In this document: positions 1 through 5,736 of the stretch, piece by piece
Layout: each line of letters opens with the position of its first letter
Position numbering within the stretch: the first letter of the stretch is position 1
DNA from: Candidatus Dadabacteria bacterium UBA2774
GTDB lineage: Bacteria; Desulfobacterota_D; UBA1144; Nemesobacterales; UBA2774
Length of the DNA: 6,119 nucleotides
Assembly (NCBI GenBank): GCA_002352485.1
Contig: DEIM01000193.1
Span: 1-6,119, forward strand
Direction: 5' to 3'
The notes under the pieces: model-generated
The model's database searches: none
The model's input: only the letters and a program-made list of their open reading frames with translations
Told to the model about the DNA's origin: nothing
Position numbers and translations under genes: made by a program

Positions 1-117
1 CCGGGCACGAGTAAACAATATAAGGATGCGAAGCGGAGCGGCGAAGCCAATGTGTCAGAAGACATAGAAGCCGGGAAATGGAAAGGGTATACGCCCCCAC
101 CAATGCCTGAGAGATGA
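1..117 (+). CDS. C-terminal end of an unidentified protein (5'-truncated)
   Basis: The reading frame is open from base 1 and ends at a TGA at 115-117, giving 38 visible residues. The fragment is hydrophilic and charged (KQYKDAKRSGE, then VSEDIEAGKWKGY) and finishes with a proline-rich tail, TPPPMPER. It has no hydrophobic segment, and I do not recognise a family from so short a tail. It is converging with the metallo-hydrolase gene on the other strand, whose stop codon lies about 156 bases away, so it is not part of that operon. Codon use looks ordinary for the window. The frame could be a chance open stretch, but its length to the edge and composition favour a real gene end. Confidence 0.5.
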   Translation, partial: PGTSKQYKDAKRSGEANVSEDIEAGKWKGYTPPPMPER

Positions 118-223
118 TGGGTTGAATAGTAACTAATTCTCCTTGTTCTACCTTATTAGTCTTCTCGGTGTAGGTTCATACCGTTTTTGAGGCGAGACTT
201 AATGAACGAATTGGGATGTAATA

Positions 224-257
224 AATGCCCTCCCAGTGCTGTTGTTGAGAGGGCATT
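224..257 (-). terminator. Rho-independent-type terminator downstream of the first MBL gene
   Basis: A perfect 9-bp stem (AATGCCCTC at 224-232 with GAGGGCATT at 249-257) encloses a 16-base loop. On the minus strand it begins 16 bases after the TAA of the MBL gene (274-276). It is preceded by an A-rich GAAGAA run and followed by TTTATTA, as in intrinsic terminators. Read on the plus strand, the hairpin is followed by CTTCAATTC, a weaker U tract, so it may also slow transcripts arriving from the gene that ends at 117. The long loop makes it less than ideal. Confidence 0.65.
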
Positions 258-273
258 CTTCAATTCAGATGTT

Positions 274-1557
274 TTACTTTGATTCTTTCTTTTGAAGCGG
301 GAACTGGAAGTTCGTACCGAACTCTTCATTAAAATCTTTATATACTTTGTCCATAACAGGAATTGTTTCCCACTCATACCCCTGCAATATCCACTCGGGT
401 GTCTCGTATTTCTCACCTCCGGGTGCCGCCTGCTGCCTTTCATTAACTGAGGGGGGCGGATACGGCTGTGTGTTTAACATGGAAACACGGGTGCGTATCC
501 CTTCTTTGGTTACATTCCATACCATGCCGTCGACAGCAAAGTCTACCGGCCCGTCATAGGTTTCACGCACAGCTGATACTACATCCGGTAATGTTTCAGG
601 GTCATTCTGAAAGTGGTAGGCTACGGCGAGTTTAGGCTGGGTTATAGACATTATCTTGCCGAATACCGGCGCTGTAGTGTGAACTAAAGTACTTACGTAT
701 ATCGCCTCTTCAGGTTGAAACTTGTATTTAGTTACAAAAGATTCATTTGTTAGAAAGCACTCGTGGATTGCAAGATCAGCTCCCTTGGCGTACTCAGTCC
801 ACCACTGGTTCGCGAGAGTATCGCCGGAGAAAGCGATCTTCATGCCTTTCCACTCTAATATAAAGCTTACCGAGCCCTCAAGGTGTATGGCGGGAATAGT
901 TCTGATAACTACACCATCTTGGTCATAGATTACGTTATTTATTTTTGACCAATCAAACTCGTGTACATTGATCTGAAGGGATCGGGTGTCGAGCGCGCCT
1001 TTACTGGTTTCGAGCATCCAGTTGTAGAACTGCATAATCCCTGCCACCGCTGACTTAGTGCCCCAGCTCTCGGGCATACCGCCGCCCCCGGGTCCCCAGA
1101 CTTCTAGCGGTTTCGAACGGCCGTTCTGCATACCGTAAATGAAGAAAGTAGGTAGGTCGCCCATATGGTCCGCATGCTGGTGGCTTAAGAAAATCTTTGT
1201 CATGTAATCCAATGGCATACCTAGTGCGTAAAGAGTGGTAAATGAGCCCGTTCCTAAGTCAAAAATAAATTTCTCTCCGTTACCCAACTCAATCAGGAAA
1301 CAAGCCGCCGCCTGCTTGAGCCTGGGCATCGGCATTCCTGAACCGCAGGAAAGGACACGGATTTCATCCGGTGCTAGTTCCTCAGTGCCGGGAAAATATA
1401 CCTCACGTTCCGGGTAGGCTTTCGTAGGGGACCATTGATTTTTACTGTTGGTTGTTTTTGCTTCAACCTCAGTATTGTATAACTTAGGTAGCGCAACTAT
1501 TAGCAGTACTGCAACCGCAATTCCTCCGATAAATGGAACTAATAACTTGTTTTTCAT
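274..1557 (-). CDS. Exported MBL-fold metallo-hydrolase, RNase Z-like branch (GntH-like), paralog 1
   Basis: This is a 427-residue metallo-beta-lactamase fold protein. Residues 1-24 are Lys-Asn-Lys followed by a hydrophobic stretch, an export signal or N-terminal anchor; VEA-K at 31-34 is a possible cleavage site. The metal ligands are all visible: HQHADH (H126, H128, D130, H131), H225 in PAIH, D246 in FSGDT and H315 in AYHF. An IHECF segment (265-266) and VHTTA (H293) match the HEAT and HST motifs of RNase Z-type enzymes. This predicts a dinuclear, probably zinc, hydrolase outside the cytoplasm. Start choice: AGGGGG at 1563-1568 lies 5 bases before the ATG, and the signal follows directly. 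The 188-base gap from the upstream paralog permits either readthrough or its own promoter; I see no convincing promoter there. The similarity to proteins labelled GntH is recalled, not searched. The substrate is unknown. Confidence 0.9.
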   Translation of the reverse strand: MKNKLLVPFIGGIAVAVLLIVALPKLYNTEVEAKTTNSKNQWSPTKAYPEREVYFPGTEELAPDEIRVLSCGSGMPMPRLKQAAACFLIELGNGEKFIFDLGTGSFTTLYALGMPLDYMTKIFLSHQHADHMGDLPTFFIYGMQNGRSKPLEVWGPGGGGMPESWGTKSAVAGIMQFYNWMLETSKGALDTRSLQINVHEFDWSKINNVIYDQDGVVIRTIPAIHLEGSVSFILEWKGMKIAFSGDTLANQWWTEYAKGADLAIHECFLTNESFVTKYKFQPEEAIYVSTLVHTTAPVFGKIMSITQPKLAVAYHFQNDPETLPDVVSAVRETYDGPVDFAVDGMVWNVTKEGIRTRVSMLNTQPYPPPSVNERQQAAPGGEKYETPEWILQGYEWETIPVMDKVYKDFNEEFGTNFQFPLQKKESK

Positions 1558-1650
1558 TCTTACCCCCTGTAATGATTGAAATTTTAATGTCTACTTTTTA
1601 GTATGGTGATAAGTTGTCTTCAGTATCGAATACGTAGTGAATTGAAGGAC

Positions 1651-1737
1651 AATAAAGTTAGAAGTTTTGGGTACCATAGGAAATTCTATGGTACCCAAAA
1701 ATGTAGCTGACCTTATCAATCTAGTACTAACTTTATT
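1651..1737. repeat. Nested inverted repeat between the two MBL genes
   Basis: The inner hairpin is a perfect 15-bp stem, TTTTGGGTACCATAG (1665-1679) with its complement at 1686-1700, around a 6-base loop. It is enclosed by outer arms AATAAAGTTAG (1651-1661) and CTAACTTTATT (1727-1737), also perfect over 11 bp. On the minus strand the structure starts 8 bases after the stop of the upstream MBL gene, so it sits in its 3' region. It lacks a free U tract, because the terminal A and T runs pair with each other. It is therefore not a textbook terminator. It may act as a weak terminator, an mRNA-stabilising or processing hairpin that uncouples expression of the two paralogs, or a remnant of a small repeat element. 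Confidence 0.7.
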
Positions 1738-1745
1738 TTTACCCT

Positions 1746-3065
1746 TTATTTCTTCGGTTCGTTAATAGTTCCAGTGTATGCAGGAACAATATCTGTACCG
1801 TGATCTTTATTGAACTTCTTGATCACTTCATTGGTAACCTCAGCTGCAGGAACATCTATACTCTCTCTATCTAATTCTCCGAACGGGAATTCCGCTGCTG
1901 AGTCGGGCGGCTGTTTCACCATCTGAACCGGAGCAGGGAAGGAATCGTGATTTGGTACGGCCATTCTGGTGCGGACACCGTCCTTTGTTACGTTCCAAGT
2001 CATGAAGTCCGTTGCAAGATCAAGCGGGCCTGAGTATGTCTCACGTATGGCCGAGTATACAGCAAGCGATGTGTCGAAATCATTCTGGAAGTGGTAGCAA
2101 ACAGCGCGTACCGGCTTTGTCTGTTCCATTATTTTCCCGAATGCTTGGGCTGCAGTGTGCCCCTGGGTGCCAACGAATATAGCTTCCTGGGGTGTGAAAC
2201 CGTAGCGTGCCATCATCATTTCAGGTGGAATGAAGCATTCGTGGATTGATAGGTCGACACCTTTTGCGTGCTCGGCCCACCATTTAGTAGGCAGAGTGTC
2301 GCTTGAAAAAGCGAATTTAAGCCCGTTCCACTCAAGTACAAAGCTCACTGACTGCTCGCCGTGGATAGCCGGCATTGTTCTCACCTGAACACCGTTCTCA
2401 TCATAAATGACATTATTCACAGCTGTCCAATCAAATTCATTAACTTCAAGCTTAAGTCCTCTGGGGTCTACTGCGGCTCCCCTGGTAGCTGCTTCCCATG
2501 CCCACATTTTCACCATATAGTCAGCCCACGCTTTTGTTCCCCATTCGGGCTTTACTCCACTCGGACCCCATAGACGCACAGGGGTGAGGCGGTTATTCAC
2601 AGGACCCGTGAAATAGAAAGCAGGAAAATCTCCTGCATGATCAAGATGAAGGTGGCCTAGAAAAACTTTGTTGAGCTGGTCGAGCGGAATACCGAGCGCC
2701 ATTAGCCTTTCGTATGATCCTTCGCCCATATCGAAGATAAACTTATCGCCGTTACCAAGCTCAACAAGGTAACAAGCGGCAGCCTGTTTTAGACGGGGCT
2801 GAGGCATGCCCGTACCACACGCTATAACGCGCATCTCATCAGGACCGAGCTCTTCGGTTCCAGGATAGTAAGCCTCATGAGAAGGATACGGCTTTGTCGA
2901 AGACCATTTTTGAGGCCCTTTCTGCTCGGCCATAGCCTCTTGGCTTTCGAGCGCCGAAATAGTGTTTTTAGCAGTGTCTCCGACATTTAAATAGCCTTTA
3001 CCAACTACAAATCCGGTTACCGCTATTACTAATGCGGCGGAAATCATTAATATATATGATCTCAT
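1746..3065 (-). CDS. Exported MBL-fold metallo-hydrolase, RNase Z-like branch (GntH-like), paralog 2
   Basis: This is a 439-residue paralog of the neighbouring MBL protein. In an ungapped stretch (residues 53-154 here, 41-142 there) I count about 66 of 102 identical positions. Residues 5-22 form a hydrophobic signal or anchor. The ligands are H138, H140, D142 and H143 (HLHLDH), H235, D256 and H325; H275-E276 and H303 are the HEAT- and HST-like positions. The usual SGDT around the bridging aspartate reads SSDT here. Expected role: an extracytoplasmic dinuclear metal-dependent hydrolase of unknown substrate. The frame opens further upstream to 3140, but the start at 3065 is preferred. A perfect AGGAGG lies 6 bases before it and the protein then begins with a clean signal, whereas the extension would place 25 mostly polar residues in front. 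It is the first gene of the minus-strand pair and faces the ABC operon divergently. Confidence 0.9.
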   Translation of the reverse strand: MRSYILMISAALVIAVTGFVVGKGYLNVGDTAKNTISALESQEAMAEQKGPQKWSSTKPYPSHEAYYPGTEELGPDEMRVIACGTGMPQPRLKQAAACYLVELGNGDKFIFDMGEGSYERLMALGIPLDQLNKVFLGHLHLDHAGDFPAFYFTGPVNNRLTPVRLWGPSGVKPEWGTKAWADYMVKMWAWEAATRGAAVDPRGLKLEVNEFDWTAVNNVIYDENGVQVRTMPAIHGEQSVSFVLEWNGLKFAFSSDTLPTKWWAEHAKGVDLSIHECFIPPEMMMARYGFTPQEAIFVGTQGHTAAQAFGKIMEQTKPVRAVCYHFQNDFDTSLAVYSAIRETYSGPLDLATDFMTWNVTKDGVRTRMAVPNHDSFPAPVQMVKQPPDSAAEFPFGELDRESIDVPAAEVTNEVIKKFNKDHGTDIVPAYTGTINEPKK

Positions 3066-3071
3066 TTCTTC

Positions 3072-3077
3072 CCTCCT
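3072..3077 (-). promoter_or_regulatory. Shine-Dalgarno site that fixes the start of MBL paralog 2
   Basis: On the minus strand AGGAGG (3077-3072) is followed by a 6-base spacer, GAAGAA, and then ATG at 3065-3063. It matches the consensus perfectly at ideal distance, which settles the choice between this start and the in-frame ATGs at 3140 and 3137. Confidence 0.85.
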
Positions 3078-3087
3078 AAACACATTT

Positions 3088-3117
3088 TTTATACTAAACC
3101 CAATTTTATAATAACAA
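3088..3117 (-). promoter_or_regulatory. Candidate sigma-70-type promoter for the MBL gene pair
   Basis: On the minus strand TTGTTA (3117-3112) and TATAAA (3093-3088) are separated by 18 bases. Transcription would begin near 3081, just ahead of the AGGAGG site, leaving a short leader of about 16 bases. The surrounding DNA is so AT-rich that hexamers of this quality arise by chance, and another TATAAA (3108-3103) could serve instead. Confidence 0.35.
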
Positions 3118-3160
3118 GTCCAAGTCTCTATAAACATCAAAAAACGGCAAATGTACCTTT

Positions 3161-3201
3161 ATATACATAATTCCGAAGCGGATGAATTATTATTTGTATA
3201 T
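3161..3201. promoter_or_regulatory. Imperfect dyad in the divergent intergenic region, possible operator
   Basis: ATAATTC (3167-3173) and GAATTAT (3184-3190) are perfect inverted arms around a 10-base, relatively GC-rich centre, CGAAGCGGAT. They are bracketed by ATATAC (3161-3166) and GTATAT (3196-3201), also complementary but offset by 5 bases on one side. The position, between the MBL genes and the ABC operon, suits an operator acting on either direction. The rest of 3141-3314 consists of repeated ACATATA and TATATAC runs, with AGACAT repeated at 3233 and 3247; I cannot assign a confident plus-strand promoter in it. Confidence 0.25.
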
Positions 3202-3314
3202 ACTATTAACGTCATCCACATGTACTCATACCAGACATATATACACAGACATTATAATAACACATATAAGCGTATATTATTAATGCTGAGCAGTATATAT
3301 AAGTAAATTGACCA

Positions 3315-5081
3315 ATGAACAGTAATAATACAAAGCTCGCCGCAATTTTGATCATCTTAATTTCATTTACTGAAATTGCAGGCGCGGACTATATAAACTT
3401 CACAGGGGCCGAGCTCAGCACAACAATCGCCGAGTTCTACGTTGAAGACGATAAAGTAGTGTTAATCCTTGAGATAGGGGAAGAAGACAAGGAGACGTTT
3501 TCAGAATTAATTCCCGTGTCCGGGGAGAAAGCGCATAACGCACCAGAAATTAATCCGGAAAGGTTTTTTAAAGAGGGGCTTGTAATTAAGGCGGACGGGA
3601 TACCGCTTGAAGGCCGGGTGAGGGTCTCTGAAGTCAGGGAAAGAATACAAAGGCCCTCTGTTTTCAATAAGCCACCCGGGGGCCGGAAGCCTAGCCGTTA
3701 TGTAAACTATGTCGAAATTGAATACCCACTTACAGAAAAACCGGGCACAATGGAGTTCCTGCCCCCATTGGACGATCAAGGCTATGCGGATGCCAGTATC
3801 GGTTACGTTGTTTATCATAAATCGATTCCGGTAATTGATTTCCGATTCCTGGTTCCGGGCGCGAAATTAAATCTGAACTGGGAAGACCCCTGGTATTCCA
3901 AGTTTGATAACCCGAACCTTAAACGCCACCACAGCTCATCTTTGATGTCTTTTTTATATATAGAGCCCTTTGAAGTGCGTCACGAAATTCTGGTAAGGCT
4001 TAAGGATATGGAAGTATGGATCGATTTGGGCTTTGAAAATGATGATATGCTCGGTGCTGAACAAAAAAGTGTTATAGAGGAGAAGCTGACTCAATACTTC
4101 CTTACCCATAACACTGTGAAAATAGATGGGGAAAAGGTAAGACCCATATTAGACAGGGTGAAGTTCGTAAGACCAAACCTAACCGGGATACAGTACTTAG
4201 AAGATACTGAGGAGATTGAGTACCTCTCGGCTATCGTAGGGATTATTCTTGCTTACCCTGTGACGGGAATGCCTGGGCAGGTAACTGTCGATTGGGATAT
4301 GTTCAGTGATAATATTCAAAATATCCCCGCCAGAATGGTAGACCCTGCGGGACCGTACCCATACTTCCTATCTCCTGACGACAACGTACTCACCTGGAAT
4401 AACTATCTAAAAAATTTCAGTATGCCTGAGATTTCGGAGCTGAACGTAGAGGACTCGGCAAACAGCATAAGCCTTCCTCTCGGAACATTGGCTTCTCTTA
4501 TCATCTTCATAGCGGTTGCCTGGCAGATCAGCAGGGTACGTAATGATAAAAGAGAAAAACCGCGGGTTCTCTATGCAATAGCCGTTTTCGCGCTGATTGC
4601 CGGCGCTTTATTAATTCCATACTTCAGGGTATCGATAACCGAGAGGGTGCCTACAAAACTTGTGCTCAATGAAGAGCAATCGACGTTTATACTACAAAAT
4701 CTCCTTAAGAACGTATACCGCGCATTTGATTTTAAACATGAAGAGGATATTTACGACAAGCTTGCGCTTAGCCTGGACGGCGATCTTCTGAGCGAAATAT
4801 ATCTTGACACCAAGAAGAGCATGGAGATAGAGCAGCAGGGCGGTGCCAGGGCGAAGGTAGTGGACGTAGAGCTAACAGATGTTCAGAGTGAGCCGCTTGA
4901 AGGGGAATTCGGGCTTAAGTATCATAGCACCTGGAGAGTATCAGGCAGTGTCGAGCACTGGGGGCACAAGCACAATAGAATCAATCAATATGAGGCGGAA
5001 ATTACTGTAAAGCCTGTGGGCGGTGCCTGGAAAATTACCAACATAGACCTAATTGAAGAGAAACGTGTGCAGCCCATATGA
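3315..5081 (+). CDS. Unrecognised two-TM extracytoplasmic protein encoded with an ABC transporter
   Basis: This 588-residue protein belongs to no family I can name. Visible layout: signal peptide at about 7-23 (possible cleavage at IAGA-D); a large extracytoplasmic region to about 383, with beta-rich stretches and HH at 205-206; TM helix 385-405; a short basic loop (RVRNDKREKPR, 407-417), cytoplasmic by the positive-inside rule; TM helix 418-437; then an extracytoplasmic C-terminal domain. That domain is helical at first (455-503), then strand-rich, contains a histidine cluster HWGHKH (548-553) and ends in AWKITNIDLIEEKRV, a pattern reminiscent of NTF2-like folds (inference). The stop overlaps the ATPase start by 4 bases (ATGA), so the products are probably made together. 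It is likely a membrane-anchored partner, substrate-binding or assembly subunit of the ABC system. No Shine-Dalgarno is visible before the ATG, but the signal peptide directly after it supports the start. Confidence 0.85.
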   Translation: MNSNNTKLAAILIILISFTEIAGADYINFTGAELSTTIAEFYVEDDKVVLILEIGEEDKETFSELIPVSGEKAHNAPEINPERFFKEGLVIKADGIPLEGRVRVSEVRERIQRPSVFNKPPGGRKPSRYVNYVEIEYPLTEKPGTMEFLPPLDDQGYADASIGYVVYHKSIPVIDFRFLVPGAKLNLNWEDPWYSKFDNPNLKRHHSSSLMSFLYIEPFEVRHEILVRLKDMEVWIDLGFENDDMLGAEQKSVIEEKLTQYFLTHNTVKIDGEKVRPILDRVKFVRPNLTGIQYLEDTEEIEYLSAIVGIILAYPVTGMPGQVTVDWDMFSDNIQNIPARMVDPAGPYPYFLSPDDNVLTWNNYLKNFSMPEISELNVEDSANSISLPLGTLASLIIFIAVAWQISRVRNDKREKPRVLYAIAVFALIAGALLIPYFRVSITERVPTKLVLNEEQSTFILQNLLKNVYRAFDFKHEEDIYDKLALSLDGDLLSEIYLDTKKSMEIEQQGGARAKVVDVELTDVQSEPLEGEFGLKYHSTWRVSGSVEHWGHKHNRINQYEAEITVKPVGGAWKITNIDLIEEKRVQPI

Positions 5082-5734
5082 TAAAGATAAGAGAGCTATA
5101 CTTCGAATATCCTAAAAGTGATTTTAAGCTAAGCATACCTGAGCTTGACATTAAAGGCGGCGCAAAGGCCGCTGTAATAGGGCCGAGCGGCTATGGGAAA
5201 ACAACGTTTCTCAACCTTCTTTCTGGAATAAACACACCCCAAGAAGGCAAAATCGAGATTGACAGCCGAAATATAGGCTCGCTAAGCGACTCCGAGCGAA
5301 GGAGCTTTCGAATTTCAAAGATCGGGTTTGTATTTCAGAATTTTGAGCTGGTCGAGTACCTGACTATTCTGGATAATATTCTCCTTCCCTACCGCATAAA
5401 CCCCTTACTTAAGTTGACGGGAGATGTAAGCTCGCGCGCTGTAGAGCTGGCAGAACAAATGGGACTCGGGGACAAGCTTAAACGCAATGTGACAAAGCTC
5501 TCCCAGGGCGAGATGCAGAGGGTTGCCATATGCAGGGCTCTCTTGAATGAGCCCAAACTCCTGCTTGCCGATGAGCCAACAGGAAACCTCGATCCAAAAA
5601 ATAAAGAAATCACTATACAAGCGCTTTTCGATTACGCAGAACAAAATGAAAGCACCTTGGTTACGGTCACTCACGACCACGGCTTGCTCGGGGGATTTGA
5701 TACTGTAATAGATTTAGCAGTTTACGCGAACTGA
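5078..5734 (+). CDS. ABC transporter ATP-binding protein, MacB/LolD/FtsE class
   Basis: This is a complete 218-residue nucleotide-binding domain, the usual length for stand-alone ATPases of the MacB/LolD/FtsE group. Walker A is GPSGYGKTT (35-43), with Tyr where Ser, Cys or Ala is usual. The Q-loop is FVFQN (Q87), the signature LSQGEMQ (141-147), Walker B LLLADEPT (161-168, catalytic E166), the D-loop NLD (170-172) and the H-loop TH (H199). All catalytic elements are intact. It acts at the cytoplasmic face of the inner membrane, hydrolysing ATP to drive the permease encoded next. The start overlaps the previous stop (ATGA), implying translational coupling; no strong separate ribosome-binding site is seen. 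The C-terminus is short after the H-loop. The class includes exporters, lipoprotein release and mechanotransmission systems, so direction and substrate cannot be read from it. Confidence 0.95.
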   Translation: MIKIRELYFEYPKSDFKLSIPELDIKGGAKAAVIGPSGYGKTTFLNLLSGINTPQEGKIEIDSRNIGSLSDSERRSFRISKIGFVFQNFELVEYLTILDNILLPYRINPLLKLTGDVSSRAVELAEQMGLGDKLKRNVTKLSQGEMQRVAICRALLNEPKLLLADEPTGNLDPKNKEITIQALFDYAEQNESTLVTVTHDHGLLGGFDTVIDLAVYAN

Positions 5735-5736
5735 AA

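Noticed and set aside
274..3065. A guanitoxin biosynthesis locus
   Set aside because: Only the MBL family resemblance points there. None of the PLP-dependent, hydroxylase, methyltransferase or kinase genes of that pathway occurs in the window, so the name should not be carried over as a function.
3066..3140. Upstream extension of MBL paralog 2 to the in-frame ATG at 3140
   Set aside because: It adds 25 largely polar residues before a clean signal segment, whereas the ATG at 3065 has a perfect AGGAGG at 6 bases. The extension would also overlap the candidate promoter.
3158..3165. Archaeal-type TATA box TTTATATA
   Set aside because: It lies over 150 bases from the downstream start, in DNA full of TATA runs, while a strong bacterial Shine-Dalgarno and the gene families suggest a bacterium.
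3253..3258. TATAAT as the -10 box of a plus-strand promoter for the ABC operon
   Set aside because: No acceptable -35 hexamer is found 16-18 bases upstream, and similar AT hexamers fill the region.
3247..3264. Zur-like operator around the palindrome ATTATAAT
   Set aside because: It would suit a metal-uptake hypothesis, but the flanks (GAC and AAC) do not continue the dyad and the match needs a deletion relative to the proteobacterial consensus. It is expected by chance in AT-rich DNA.
3437..3818. Minus-strand open frames inside the 588-residue gene
   Set aside because: They overlap the well-supported plus-strand gene fully, carry no recognisable domain or start signal, and look like shadows of its codon bias. 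The same applies to the frames opposite the MBL, ATPase and permease genes.
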